Positions 43,201-54,752 of a stretch of 64,000 bases of DNA are shown one piece after another (positions within the stretch are counted from its first letter, which is position 1; each line of letters begins with the position of its first letter). Where the stretch lies: the NCBI GenBank assembly GCA_031213475.1, contig JARUPZ010000013.1, forward strand, positions 988,001 through 1,052,000. Direction: 5' to 3'. Origin of the DNA: Nereocystis luetkeana (taxonomy: Eukaryota > Sar > Phaeophyceae > Laminariales > Laminariaceae). The notes below the pieces were generated by a model. The model was not told the origin of the DNA. It was given only the letters and a program-made list of their open reading frames with translations, and ran no database searches. A program made the position numbers and the translations under genes.

Positions 43201-43945
43201 ACAATAAGGCAAACAAGGGCTATCCCTGTCGTATAAAGCGTCTGCCTCGCCTTGCCGCCGCGATACGTCATAACGATGATGAAGTGAAGGGGTCGCCCGA
43301 TGCTCTGTATGCAATAATTGTGTCACGTCGCTCAACAGACGTTGTCTATCCGCGTTTCGCTCAATAGCCACTACCAAATTCTACTAGCAACTGTAGGAAC
43401 GCAAACGAACTCGTATAAGGTATATATATATGATGTCGACACAACACACTCGGGCCGCCTCCACGGGCCCTCTAGACTGTCACCGCATCGGTGCGGAAGG
43501 GTTCCGACTGCACGTGACTCTCCACGTTGTCTCTACGTGTATGTTGCATGTGCCTTGCTACGCTCCGTGCTTGACCGATGACCTTAGCACGAAAATATGT
43601 ACCAGGTATATTACTGCTCTCGTTGACGTTTATAGCCCGGGTGTGCAGAGGAACGGCTGTTTAATTTCCTGGTCAGCTACTTTCTGAAACACCCTTCGCA
43701 CCCACTGATCCCCTCTCATTGCATAGCTGTACGTCGAATCATCCTGACGGTATGACTCCACCATGACCCGTTCGTTATCCATCTCCAGCGGAGCCATCAA
43801 GCCTACAAGCATTTGGGACCGCCTTGCGGGCCGCTACGACTCGTACATCAAGCTCCATTTCGGAGAGGACGTCGACGACCACATGTCGTCCGAGTACATC
43901 AGGATTTTCGAACAGTTGGTGATCGATGAGCACGCTGGCAAATAA
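40239..43945 (+). CDS. class 3 lipase gene, five exons seen, 5' end missing
   Basis: Exons: about 40239-40446, 41005-41205, 41771-41979, 42382-42543 and 43789-43945. Every intron is GT-AG and the reading phase is kept across each join. The protein is a triacylglycerol/ester hydrolase of the Lipase_3 family. It has the N-terminal FSCQNAFFFAKMCEFAY, then DTEAFVAADDDVVMAVFRGT with DWTTNLDF. The Ser nucleophile is in VSGHSLGGALA and the Asp in NNNDIVPR. The C-terminal DDHMSSEYIRIFEQL is the likely His site, before TAA at 43943-43945. About 310 residues are visible, and family members are usually about this size or a little longer. The 40239 start is a probable splice acceptor (CCAG|CGG). The frame is open to 40198 but has no ATG. 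Intron 4 (1245 bp) is the longest. All active-site residues are present, so the gene is probably functional. Whether it is secreted is unknown. Confidence 0.88.
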
Positions 43946-45024
43946 TGCGGCGCTTAATAAGGTGATTCATTTTTTCGAGCATAGACGCGCGCGCTACTCT
44001 ATACCATAATATATATATATATACCTGGTAGGGCATAACTTTCAAAACAATGAAGACTATTCTATGCCTCACTGAGGAAGTACCCAATAATGCACGCCTC
44101 TTCCTCGTTGGAACACCTTTTTCGTTTTACCCCATTCGTCGTTGTATTCCTACGCCGTGGGTTTTTTCGTGGGGTTGCACCTTCATTTTTCTCAGAGTCG
44201 ATGCGTGCTACAGTTATTCATAATAGATATGCAATATTGTTTTTCTGAGATTATGATATTCACTTACTTGAGGAGCTCTATACCATTGCGTAGTCATCAG
44301 TAAATAACCCAAAAACCGACTCAACCCTTGTAGAACCGCAGTCGTTTTTTGGGGGCGAATCCATCTGATTCCACGTAGTTTGTCCCCAAAACGGGACTGC
44401 GGTCCTGAAGGAGTTAAAACACAGAAGTTAAAGTGCAACCCGAAGGATGATTCTCAAGGCCTTGGTTCAAAAACAATGTAATTTTGCGAAACAAGAATAT
44501 TGACATTATTCCGACGATTTTGAGTTAGGGGGGCCCGCCCTGTCATTCAGTCAACATAGTTTACCCAAACTGTGCTTTATCTATCGTAGCGCGCGTCAGT
44601 CAGTCTTTGGTGGACAGATAGGAGTCAGTATTTGGTGGACAGATAAGAGCGCTCAAGCGGGGAGCCTCTGAGAAACAGTGATGTAGCATGCCTCCAACAA
44701 TAGTTGTTTCGTTGATCGAAGGCAGGGGATTAATTTGATCACAACCGCTTATGTAATATGTATTGCTCGTTGCCATCGTCGACGTTTGATGGAGGCCTCA
44801 GCCCGATAGGTGTTGGCTTGACTTGACCGTCATTCGATCAGGATATATATACTTACTTGACGAAATTGACAGAATTGCTGTATTATTGCTGTAAGCCCGG
44901 GGTATTTGCAGATGGCGTCCGTCCAGGCCTCGAACAACAGCGATAGACGAGACCTTACGACTGCGAGATAGCTACTCGTAGGGTAACAGTAGTGTTTGGG
45001 TTCCGACTATGCATTTGGGAGAGC
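43946..45024. other. downstream of lipase, no gene seen
   Basis: Contains TACCTGGTA at 44032, MITE-P copy 2 at 44321-44417 and a short tandem TTTGGTGGACAGATA repeat near 44608-44645. No supported ORF. Confidence 0.45.
44321..44417. mobile_element. MITE-P copy 2
   Basis: TCAACCCTTGTAGAACCGCA at the left and GGACTGCGGTCCTGAAGGAG, then TTAA, at the right. TTAA is kept on one side only (44414-44417). The flank to about 44520 also resembles the flank of copy 3 (ATTATTCCGACGATTTTG here against GTTATTCCGACGATTTTG there), so the repeat may be longer than the palindrome. Confidence 0.6.
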
Positions 45025-45463
45025 ATGGCCGCACCAGCTCCCGTCTTAGTCCCCAGCACCTGGTGGAACGACAATGAAGGTAAATATCAACGTTCTTAGT
45101 TATTACCAATGCAATTAGTTGTACATGAGAGTTATGTTATCATCGATGCTAATCCACGTGGTGCGCTCGTTGTGCATCTGTTACGCGTTGATGCTGCAGG
45201 TGGTAGGTACCTGCTATTACCGAGAAGGTCTAATCACACGAGGAGGGTACCGCGGAGCCCAAGCAGACGTAATTACGGGCGAAAAAAAAGGTTTATTTTC
45301 CCACGGGTCTCCCGGACCATGCCAGGGAGCGGCGACCAACCCTCAGGGGCCGCAAAAGCATCATCGATATTTCCATATGGCGCCAATCGAATTTAAGCGA
45401 GCCACCATCACCACACATGTCCGAAAATATCTCCAGATTACTGGTTGGACCGGGCACACATAA
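45025..45463 (+). CDS. possible two-exon gene, unknown function
   Basis: ATG at 45025 opens MAAPAPVLVPSTWWNDNE and ends at the donor GAAG|GTAAAT (45080). An acceptor GGTAG|GTACC at 45206 would continue as GTCYYREGLITRGGYRG, then KKGLFSHGSPGPCQG and APIEFKR, to TAA at 45461-45463. Phase agrees (one base plus two). The second exon is open and has a natural-looking composition. No family is recognised. Another acceptor (CTGCAG at 45199) gives a different frame. Confidence 0.35.
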
Positions 45464-47589
45464 CTAAGGGCTGATTTGCTCTGGCCGAGGCGTCAGGACC
45501 TTTGAGGCGTGAATTGGGGGGGAAAAAACATCAATCGAGGATGCCTTATTTTTAGAGTAGAACCGAGGCGTCAATCAATGACACCTTCAAAATAGTAGAG
45601 GCGACATAATATACGAGTACCAAGTATCCAAACCGACATTTTATGGATCGGCTGCATGAATACGTCGTGTGTGGTGCATAATATATGGTATCATAGGCAT
45701 GTAGAGGAATCGGCGCGTGGTGGGCAGTGCTGAACGTCGCGGTACCGCCATTGACTAGGAGCGTTGAAGTAGCACGGCTGACGCACGTGGGTCAAGTGGC
45801 CGTCGCGTGGGAGACACGTGGGCAGTTTTCTTCTAGGTGCATGTAAAGTAAGTTTCGGAAGTGCACCTCCTAGGGTGTCGTAGCTCGCAGTAAGTAGTGC
45901 CCAAGGGGTTTGGGAGGTACACCGTTAAACACAGGATGAGGTATTGGTCCAATGGTCTCCATTGCTCAAGTTGAGAATAGCGTAGGGGGGGGCGGGTTCT
46001 GGACTAATCCAGACGGGGGATCACGATTTACGACTGCCCAGACCTCCCTTGAGGAGTGTGTCGAGTAACACGGCTGGCTACACAAAACGAATATCATTGG
46101 TACTGTTTCATGCCTAGAATGCAAGCACGGCGAAGCTCGGGCACTGTTACTTCCTGCAGTTAGGTCACACAACACTATTGATCGTGATGACATATGTATG
46201 TGTGCCCAACACTTCTGTCCGTCTCTGCCTGCCCCATTGCTCTGCGAAACAAGAAACAATCCCTGCACGAGCCCGGTTCAACACTCCCACTCAAACATGG
46301 GGAGAGATGGTTCCCGCTTACTACCATCACCGCGTCGCGTCGGCCGTGCCTTTAACGCCAACTAACTGATCGTTGGCTCATATCCTCTTTCTCAATGTAA
46401 GCCTCCATGTATACGTATATATTCAAAACGTTCGATCACACCCCACGGGTTTACATCTGCACCGGCGCTTTAGGGGGTATACTACTTGTGATCGAGTGGA
46501 ACATGTCTGTTTGAGCACTCGGCAGAACGGCCACGAAAACAACAAAAAAAGGGGCCATAGTTCAGATTCGTTAGAGTTCTTTCGTACATAGCGGGGGAAA
46601 TTCGTATGGGTCCCCGGGTTTGGCTATCACTTGCCATCGCGTCCCGCAATGACCCATTTTCAATCTCCGCACGATGAACTGCGGTAACTCCCCATCTTTA
46701 CTCCAAGGGGGCGCACGTACGTGGATGCTCAGAACTGTCCCAAATGTTCAGGCCCCCTTTTCTCTCACGGGTTTCTCGTATTTCACCAGCCTGCCGCGTC
46801 CTTCAAGATGCAGAACGGGTGCAGACGAAGATTGAATTTCCACTTGTCGTAATTCCCCAGTTATATGTCGGGCATCCACCCTATTGCCCGGAGTGGTACG
46901 GTGGACTGATCGTACATTGGCAGGCAGTGCCACTTGAGGCGTAGGTTTACCAGAGACGCGCACCCGTGGATCTCGGCAACAAACCCGCCTTGCTCGCCTA
47001 CAGTTTCCCCAAGGTACACAAAAGTCGCGGATTGTTCAAAACTGGCCGGCTGCCTCGACTAGAAAAGTCGCCCTGCCCTCTCCGAACATTGCGTCATCAA
47101 AACCATCCAATTCAGTCGAAACAAAGCGAACGCTCAGAGGCATACATAAGCACCACGATGGCATACCCACTAGGCCCTTTGTCGATATATATGTCTACCC
47201 TTTTCACGGTGTCTGTGTGTCCCCCGGGTTGGTTGCAGCTCCGTGGTTTCCTGGGGTTTATGTCGACCTCTGCCGGTCGCCTTTTTGCTTATTTGCCGTC
47301 TCCTGCTCATTTCACTCGACGCACACCATATATATCCTTCACCACATCTGCAATGGCACCGAACCACTCCATCGGCTTGCATACGATAGTGCCGCACTAA
47401 ATAGTACCAGGTATGTTGAACAAGACTGGCGGGAGAGCCTATCCTTGCCGTAGGCCTCCTCCAAGCCAACCCAACCCCGATTTATTAGCGTCCTCAAACC
47501 CGTGAGCCTAGCATCCTGCCGTTGGGTCGGCAGGGGTTGTACAGACCCCCCAACTACTGTCATGGCGCTGCCGCGGGCTTTCAGGGCAC
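45464..47589. other. intergenic, no supported gene
   Basis: ORFs of up to 144 codons (46966-47400 +) have no domain. The frame ending WYGGLIVHWQAVPLEA near 46944 looks partly protein-like but has no clear splice partners. A TACCAGGTA word lies at 47405. Confidence 0.4.
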
Positions 47590-48060
47590 TGCTCACGGCA
47601 CTGTGACGCCATTCCTATGGGCTTTCACGGGTCTCCATGGCGCTAACATGGCATGAGGGGGGGCATTCCATATATATATATGGAAGGCCACAGCACGGCA
47701 ATGGTAGGCCCCGTGCTAGTGGCAGATCCCGACACTGCAATGGGAAGTTTTCATGGCAATGCTATGAAACCCTTTAGGCACCAAACCCTCTAGGCACGGC
47801 CATGGTACTCGGTGCCATAAACGCAGTGAGTGGCAGCGCAATGAAAATCCATTGCAGTACCATGCCACTGCCATGAAAATCGATCAAAATACACGCAAGC
47901 TCATGAAAGCCCATCCATGTACTTTCTTCGTGTCAGTGCCATGGCAAAGACCCGAAATTGCCGTGGGAGCCCATGCGACAGTATCATGACCGTGTATGGC
48001 AGGCCACAGCCCATAGTAGCGCCATGAAACCCTATGGGGACCGCCTTGAATGCCCGTGAA
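47590..48060. repeat. degenerate CCATGGC/CATGAAA short-repeat tract
   Basis: Dense in variants of GCCATG, CATGGCA, CATGAAA and GGCAATG in both orientations over about 470 bp. There is no fixed period and no ORF of note. A (AT)n palindrome sits near 47670. Confidence 0.55.
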
Positions 48061-48639
48061 GAAAAGACAAATGTTGTACAGCTCCGAAGCGATCAGGAGC
48101 ATGTAGTATCACAAGGTGTTGTTGGATCTGACGAGCGTCCGGCTGAACTGCTCTAACTCATTCTAGACGAAGATCAGTATGGAAACCACAGCGTGATGGC
48201 CGTATCGCATGGCGGGGGCGTCGTTCCTGTGGGTACGCCGCCGCCCTGCCATGTGGCGATCACACTGGCTTGCAAAGATTCCACATATTTGCTGATGTAT
48301 ACGCTACGATCTTGACAGATTGGAACAGCTCGGCCGGGAGCTCATGATCAACATTTTTGCGGTTCGACATGGTCCTGGTCGGTTTTTCTATTTCCATGTC
48401 GAAGGCAGATCAATGAGAGGTATGCACGGGGGGGCACACCTGGAGCTCTCTGACGATGTGGGAGTCAAGCTCTGACGACGTAGCAGTGACTGTTGACTTA
48501 GCGATGCTCGTCGAGCAAGTGTGGAAGCAACGTACCCACCGATCGTCAATGAGCCCCATATATATGACGAAGCGTCTGTCGTCTTCATTCGACGTAGTGA
48601 AAACTGCACGAAATCATCACTTCGAAATACATCCCCTTG
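48061..48639. other. spacer
   Basis: No gene or repeat family recognised. Confidence 0.4.
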
Positions 48640-48960
48640 AGAGGCTTGTACACCCCCTCCTTCGGCCTGCCCCGTCCCTTGGGATGGGCCGAGGAAGCCC
48701 GCCAGGATCTGCAGCGGTCTAGCGACAGTTACACGAACTCCGGGTTAGGTAGAGAGGGAACCTTGCGCGGTCCGGCTGGTGGCCTGCTCGAGTTAAGGAC
48801 CGCATGGGGTGGTGGTGATGTTTTTTCTTCCTAACCTCGACGCCAAGGAGCTCATCCCTCAGGCGGGACGGGTACATCACCACAGCAGAGAGCTCTACGT
48901 AGGCAGCCGCGGGAGTGGAGAGGCTGGCCACAGCGTGGGGATGCATGCACGACAGGAAGT

Positions 48961-50068
48961 ATGAGAGTGTCGGCATTGGCTGGGACGGCTGCACCCAGCC
49001 AACAGAAACCAAACACCGGGCTACGAAACGGAGAGCCACTTTCACCATACATAGAGAAGAAAAATAAACAAAAGAAGAAAAAAAAGAGGCGGGGACGAGC
49101 CTCACGTCGGCTGGCAAAGAAAGCAGCACGCGAGGCTAGTAAGAGACAGAAGGAGGCACATGTGGCGGTAGCGACCTACAATGTGCGCACCCTGGCTGTA
49201 AAGGGGAAGAGAGGGTACGGACATAACGAGCGTGTACTGGCGAAGGGACGGCAACTCGGCTGCGACTTCATTGGTCCGCAGGAAACTCGGAGGTCCGGCA
49301 GTACGGCGTTCCGTGCGGCAGGGTATCGCGTTTTCTGTTCAGGTCAGGAAAAAACAGCTGCCAGGCAAGGGCTGTACGGAGTAGGTCTAGCTGTTAAGGA
49401 ATCGTTGTGCAGTAAGTCTGTCTACACTCATCCGTTCGTTGACGAGCGGCGAATGTCTATGCGCTTTGAGCTGGCTAGCAAATAAATGCGAGGCAGTTAA
49501 TTTCGTCGTTGCGTCTTCTCCAACTGATTGTACCAAGGACGCCGAACTGAAACGTATTCTCTGGCAGAAGAAGCTGGAGGACTTACTTGGTGGAAAAAAT
49601 CGTCATACGAAAGAGTGCCTGTTTGTACTGATGGATGCCAACGCACGAACTGGACAGAGGATGAAAGGGTGCGTTGATGATGAAAGTAGAGTGTTTGGAG
49701 CATATGGATGTGATGTTCGTAACGATAAGGGCAAACGACTCCTGCCTTTTGCCACCAATTGCAAGTTAGCTCTCACCAACTCGTTTTTCAACAAGCGCAA
49801 GCGTGGGATATCGCATACACATAACGGCGCCAGCCCGAAGGACCGTAAGCGGATCGACTACATCCTAGCCCGTCAAGCCCATCGACCTAGAGTACAAGAT
49901 GTTAAAGTCGTCCCACGGCCTTCTGCCCCAGCGAAGGCTGGCTCAGACCACAACATCTTGTATATCAAAGTCCGACTCGGTGGCCACTTTGCGCCCAACA
50001 GACAAGTACGTAGACCGACAAAACGCCGAGAATTCGACTGGAAGCTTTTTATGTCCGATGGCAAGTAA
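48961..50068 (+). pseudogene. LINE apurinic-type endonuclease
   Basis: A basic N-terminus (KKNKQKKKKKRRGRASRR) precedes the endonuclease blocks VATYNVRTL, FIGPQETRRSG and YGVGLAVKESL (frame 1, to 49485). The second frame (49439-50068) holds LFVLMDANARTG, RKRIDYILARQ and GSDHNILYIKVRL. These are the catalytic N, E, D..N, and SDH motifs of the exonuclease/endonuclease/phosphatase fold. One frameshift near 49480 separates them. The usual LQET reads GPQET. The enzyme nicks target DNA to prime reverse transcription. Confidence 0.85.
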
Positions 50069-50257
50069 GTGTCGTAAACGAGTAGTCGCCAGAGTCATTT
50101 CCACTCTCAACCAGCTTATCCAGCCCCGTATTACGTCTGGTATGGTTGAGTTTTTCACTACGGCTATTAATTATTGTTGATGCGGTCGAAAAAGAGGTAC
50201 CACCCCCTCCACGTTGACACCGCGGAAATGGATGGGGTGAGTCTGTCGAAACCTTGG

Positions 50258-50660
50258 CGGCATTCATATCAGCATGGACGGCGAGGGAGGATGCGCGACA
50301 ATTCTTGCGTGCCCACCCCCGGGATAGGACCGCGTGGAAGACACTGGGTCCTGCGTGTGCGAACCTGCAGAAGGTGAATGCCGCAGGACAGCACATGCGC
50401 ACTTCGAAGCGTACCTTGCCGAAACCGAACGACTCCTAGCGAACAACGACCAGAGAGACTTTTACAAGCACCTTAAGGGTACGGTAGGATTGGAAGGGAC
50501 TAAAGCGAGGAGCGGCGAACAGTTCATTAGGGACGAGGAGGGCACGCTCTTACGGGATAAGGTGCGAATTCTTGAACGATGGGCGGGGTGTTGCCACAAA
50601 CGCTTGAACATGAAATCGCTGAAACTCGATCCCACGATCATCGACCTGTTACTACTCGTA
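50258..50660 (+). pseudogene. LINE linker before RT
   Basis: Reading through frame changes: AAFISAWTAREDARQFLRAH, then AHAHFEAYLAETERLLANND and DFYKHLKGTVG, ending FIRDEEGTLLRDKVRILERW. This is the segment that connects endonuclease and RT in CR1/RTE-like LINEs. The RT domain itself is missing. Confidence 0.65.
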
Positions 50661-50762
50661 CTTACTTGCCAAGAATACGTTTCCATCTCTTCAGTTGGGA
50701 TGTTTTTGGGGCTGGTTTGTGCTCTATACCTGGCAGCAATCATCGCCATTATCAACACCCAT

Positions 50763-51105
50763 AGCCGGCGTCCCCGGTGGCTTCGTAGGTGGCCCGCGTG
50801 CCTATCAAGATCAATTTCGTGGGTTCAAGTCTCACCTACTATATAGTGCATGCTCGTGTAGGGATTTTTTCAAGCATCAAAAAAAATGATTAGCGGAAAG
50901 CGCGAGAGTGTGAGTTAGCTACATTCGATGAAAATCGACGAGCAGTGGGAATGCTGAACCCGATGCGCGAAAAAAAGTAGAGGCACGTACCGGGGGGGGA
51001 ATAGGGACGACACCCGTGACCACAACTCGTCGTGCAGAAGATCGCTGAGGGTAATACCTCGTACGAGTTATAGTAGGCTGGAAAATAAATGTGATGGTTT
51101 ACAAA
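50763..51105 (+). mobile_element. SINE-2, complete
   Basis: Head at 50763-50838 (GCCGGCGTCCCCGGTGGCTT, GGGTTCAAGTCTCACC), a body with GCGGAAAGCGCGAGAG and GGCTGGAAAATAAATGTGAT, then an A-rich end near 51105. It confirms that head and body are contiguous in the family. Confidence 0.85.
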
Positions 51106-51330
51106 ACACACACACATGGAGAGTCCCTCGCGTCCGGTCCGATCTTTAACACCTTGAGCCTCCGGGAAAGTCAGAGAATAGACCAACCCGCTTGTCTCTC
51201 GGTTGCGGGTCGCGCGTCAAACACTCGCAATGTCCGGCCGCTCCTTTTTCGGATTTTTTTTCCAAAAGACTTGATCTTCTTCTGAACTTTCCATTGATTG
51301 CCGTGTGTGGGGGACACACTTGTTGCGAGT

Positions 51331-51590
51331 TAGGGGATCCGCCTAGTTAGGGGATCCCTTTTGCCTTAGGGGATCCCTTCTTACCTTAGGGAATCCCATC
51401 GTGCCTTAGGGGATCCCCTCTTACCTTACGGGATCCCATCATCATGCCTTAGGGGATCCCCAACAGGCTTAGGGGGCCCCCAACAGACATAGGGGATCCC
51501 CGACAGCCTTAGGGGATCCCCACTTCTGTTAGGGGATCCCCAACAGGCTTGGGGGAGCCCCAACCGGCTTTCGGGACCCTCAATATGTAT
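51331..51590. repeat. minisatellite of CTTAGGGGATCCC units
   Basis: About a dozen imperfect units of roughly 19-25 bp, each with the palindromic core GGGGATCCCC or a variant, separated by AACAGG, TTACC or TTTTG-like spacers. A further isolated unit lies near 51683-51700. Non-coding. Confidence 0.8.
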
Positions 51591-52139
51591 GTGTGTATTG
51601 TATGTGCACCCAACATGTACGAATCGTATGTGATATCGTGTCTGCATTCAGATTGGTTTTCGGAAATTATCGTGATCATTAAGGGATCCCCTAAGGGCCC
51701 ATTTTAGCGGGGAACGCTTTATGGAAGGAAACAATTAATTTCAATAAAGTTCAATTTGATTTCGGAAAAAATACGTGCTTGGGTCCTATCGGGGAGCAGC
51801 GTACTAGCTGTCAATCAAAAAATAATTCGGAAAAAACGCACCGCGTCACACAACGCCCAGCCGACAAACAACGATACGCGTAGACGAGAGCGAAGGTTTG
51901 CGCTGTCGCGTGCGCGCCGCCGCCAGCCTTTTTTTCTCTTTGGTCGCGCAGGATAGGAAAATATCACTCTCAGAGTTTCTTGGGTGGGCGGAGGGAGCCC
52001 TCAAGCGCCACGTTACGTGCGGAACAGCAGCGGTGATGCAGCTATCGAGGTCTCGAGCGTATTCTCCGTTTTTTGCTCGTTTGCTCGGTTTTCGCGATTG
52101 TTTGCCGATTTCGCACTCCGCGCTCCAAACGCAAGCGTC
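51591..52139. other. spacer before copia-2
   Basis: No supported gene. ORFs of 66-117 codons here overlap the start of the copia fragment in other frames. Confidence 0.35.
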
Positions 52140-52899
52140 GTCTACGATACTTTACGGTGTACACGACAAACTGGACCGCCTCCGAGCGATAGGCAAAAAA
52201 GCGTTTGTGCCTGTCGAAACTCACGCAACGAAACTCGAGGACAAGGCTTGAGAAGGAAGACTACGCAGCTACAGCATGAACAGCAAGGCATTCCGCATAT
52301 ATATACAACCCTGAAACAAGACGAGTAACTGAGAGCTGGAATGTCATCTTCATCGAGACCCCAGTGTCAACCCCAATTGACCCATACACCAGCAACCACA
52401 AAGGCGACGCGACCGGCCCTCAGGAAGGCGGTGCCTTATCAGGGAATATTACCGACATCAGCATCACCGATCACGATGAAGTCCCTCGCCTACTTACTGC
52501 GGAAACTGTTGGAACTTACCACCCAGGATCTCAACTCGTCAACTATTCAGGCGGCGTCGACACCCGGAACCAGCGCTACGCCAGGAACACCACTGTCCGG
52601 AGACGACGAAAGCACACCGTCACCCGACACGACTGCGACAGGAGTACAACTCACAAGGAGGAGCCATTCGCATGAGGACACGGGCAAATGGCGCAGTTGC
52701 GCCCGTCTCACCCAAGGAACTGAAGGCCCACCAGCACCGGGAACTGCGTAGCCTGAGACTTCTTGCTAGCGAGGCGGCATGCAACGTAGATGCGGTGCAC
52801 GAGATGGAAAGCCTGCTGGAGTACGCCTTGGCAGCCAGGACGGAACACCGGTCAGATGGAGGAACACAATATGGAACTCCTTCCCGGCTACGCCTTGGC

Positions 52900-53520
52900 T
52901 ACTAGCAACCCCATTTCGGAGCATCGTTCGGATGGGGAGGTGACAGCTATTTCGAACACGTTCAAGGAGGCGATGGAAGCACCGCAAGCAGTCAAATGGA
53001 AAGAGGCAGCAGACAGGGAAAAGGCCAGCCTCCAAAAACGAGGTGTTCGACGCCGTGTCTTCGGCCTCAGTTTCCTCGAAGGAGGTCATCGGGGCGAACT
53101 GGTTTCAAGGTCAACCCTCCCCACACGCTGAAAGGACAAGTCACGGTTCAGGACTGGGGACAAGTGCCGGGAATCGACTGTGGTTGCACCTATGCTCCGG
53201 TATGTCGTATCCGGAGCACCCGGATGGCACTCTCCATCGCTGTACAAAAAACAAATGAAACGTACTTCAATTCAACGTCCAGACAGCAACCCTCAACGCA
53301 AGTGTTCAAGAGGCGGTATACGTGAAGACCCCTCCGGGCTACGGGTCTACCGACGCTGCACCTGGACTCCCTCATGTCATGAAACTCAAAAACGGTCTGT
53401 CCGGACTCCGCCAGAGTCTTCGCAAGTGGTTCAACACCATCAACGATTCGCTTCTGGACATGGGGTTCCCAACCAACTGCGTCTAACCTATGTGTCTACA
53501 CCATCGGCACGAGCGGCACG
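52900..53520 (+). pseudogene. copia-2 reverse transcriptase
   Basis: Three frames are needed. They hold TFKEAMEAPQAVKWKEAADR and KGQVTVQDWGQVPGIDCGCT. The frame near 53320 gives VKTPPGYGSTDAAPGL, and the next gives MKLKNGLSGLRQSLRKWFNT. The kLkkgLyGLrQs.r.Wf block is typical of copia RT. The catalytic VDD region near 53545 reads LYVDALLLL, with the second Asp lost. Confidence 0.75.
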
Positions 53521-53881
53521 TTCAGCATACTGACTCTATACGTGGACGCCCTGCTACTACTTGGAGGACACACACCGGTACTCCAGGAACTCAAACATCC
53601 AACGGGAACGGAGCTTTACCATCCCATCACTGGATCCCTGATCTTCCTGAGCCAATGCACGCGTTAAGACATCACCTACGCCGTCAACCAGTTGCCCCGA
53701 GCCACAAGGAAGCCATCCAAGCTCCATATGACAGCGGCCAAGCACCTCCTCGGCCACCTGAAGGGAACTATGTCCCTGGCACGTACGTACCAGACAGGAT
53801 GCTTCTAACCTGGCAGGCTTCTGCGATACGAGTTGGGGAAACAACCCCGACAACGGAAAGTCAATATCCTCTTACCTGTGT

Positions 53882-54190
53882 ATGATGGCCGGAGGACCAC
53901 TAAGCTTCAAGACCGCACTCCAGAAAGTCACAGCTCAATCAACAATGGAAGCAGCACTCATCTCTATGGCCCTTGCGAGCAAAGAGGCGGTCTATCTCTC
54001 GAACATGATAGATGAGCTAGGATTCGGAAAGCGATTCGACTGCGTACCACGCTTCTTCGACAACACAAGCGCTCTACGCATTACGGGCAACAACACGTAC
54101 AGCTCACGCACGAAGCACATCGCCCTACGATTCTTCTTTCTGGTTAAGGGGGGAACGATCCATCACGTGGCGACCCTGAAGCAAAGCTAG
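53882..54190 (+). pseudogene. copia-2 RNase H
   Basis: MMAGGPLSFKTALQKVTAQS, TMEAALISMALASKEAVYLS and KHIALRFFFLVKGG match the copia RNase H and align with copia-3 at 55798-56120. In the copia-3 copy the MEAE acidic residue is intact, but here it is MEAA. A stop follows HHVATLKQS. Confidence 0.85.
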
Positions 54191-54353
54191 CTGACATGGG
54201 GGCCAAGTTCCTCAGTACGAGTCCGCATCGGCACGTACTGGGACTCATCAAGGGGTATACGGGCAAGAACAAACGATAGAGAAACGAAGACATTCATACA
54301 AGATCAACCTAGAAGGAGCCCCGTTTACGGTGCTCTTCGGTGTACACACTAAA

Positions 54354-54752
54354 AACAGACAAACCGGAAAAATGGGAACGAAGCCTAAAATGATAACCAA
54401 GCCGTATCTCCAGAACCATGTGGTGTATCAGAGAACCAAAATGATCCTGCGAAACCCCTTGGCCAGCCCTGTGAGAGGAGCTCGTCAGAACGGTCATGCT
54501 CCATCTCGTGCCTTCGGGTGGGCGCAAAAAGCGATATACGCTGGCTCTATTGTGATTTCTCTAGATGCTGGCTACCGCGGCGATGCCGAGGACTTCCAGC
54601 CTGAGCGACAGCTCATTCGAAGGCTGTTGTACAGCCCCACAGGACTGTCAACTTTTCTTCTCGGAGTTATACACAATTGGTTTGCTTTCTAAAAAAACCC
54701 GTCCGTTCCCATTTTTTGTTTCGTTCCCATTTATTTGTCCGTTTTGTCTGTT
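54354..54752 (+). mobile_element. element G copy 2, in copia-3, with 4-bp TSD
   Basis: Ends AACAGACAAACCGG and, inverted, AACAGACAAAACGG, each followed within 20 bp by ATGGGAACGAA. TAAA at 54350-54353 and 54753-54756 is a perfect 4-bp duplication. The flanks GTGTACACAC and CTGGACCGCCTCC are contiguous in copia-2 apart from the insertion point. This gives precise insertion evidence. 399 bp. Confidence 0.9.
54372..54692 (+). CDS. element G ORF, 106 aa, unknown function
   Basis: ATG at 54372 lies within the left inverted repeat. The protein (MGTKPKMITKPYLQNHVVYQ at the start) is basic, with SPVRGARQNGHAPSRAFGWA and QLIRRLLYSPTGLSTF. It is nearly identical to the 39-kb copy over about 90 residues. 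No transposase catalytic triad can be recognised in so short a protein. It may be a remnant of a longer transposase, a captured host exon, or an unselected frame. Confidence 0.45.
   Translation: MGTKPKMITKPYLQNHVVYQRTKMILRNPLASPVRGARQNGHAPSRAFGWAQKAIYAGSIVISLDAGYRGDAEDFQPERQLIRRLLYSPTGLSTFLLGVIHNWFAF

Larger units (their letters stand above)
48640..50670 (+). mobile_element. LINE 5' half with APE endonuclease
   Basis: A 5' untranslated-like stretch from about 48640, the endonuclease ORF at 48961-50068, and a linker to about 50660, just where RT should begin. There it stops, followed by unrelated bases and a SINE-2 head at 50763. It keeps the opposite half to the LINE-A copies. Whether it is the same family cannot be tested here, because the parts do not overlap. 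Confidence 0.75.
52140..54349 (+). mobile_element. copia-2, internal part only
   Basis: Starts in the integrase C-terminal region (KLDRLRAIGKKAFVPVE, then SMNSKAFRIY near 52300). A low-complexity linker, RT (about 52900-53500) and RNase H (to 54190) follow. There is no LTR, gag or protease. At 54305-54349 the 3' end passes abruptly into integrase sequence of copia-3. It is of a different family from copia-1. Confidence 0.8.

Noticed and set aside
42350..43216. 288-codon minus-strand ORF
   Set aside because: It overlaps lipase exon 4 and intron 4 on the opposite strand. It has no domain, and its first-strand counterpart is clearly coding.
51331..51590. CRISPR-like array
   Set aside because: Units and spacers are both degenerate and irregular, the units are palindromic cores, and the genome is eukaryotic.
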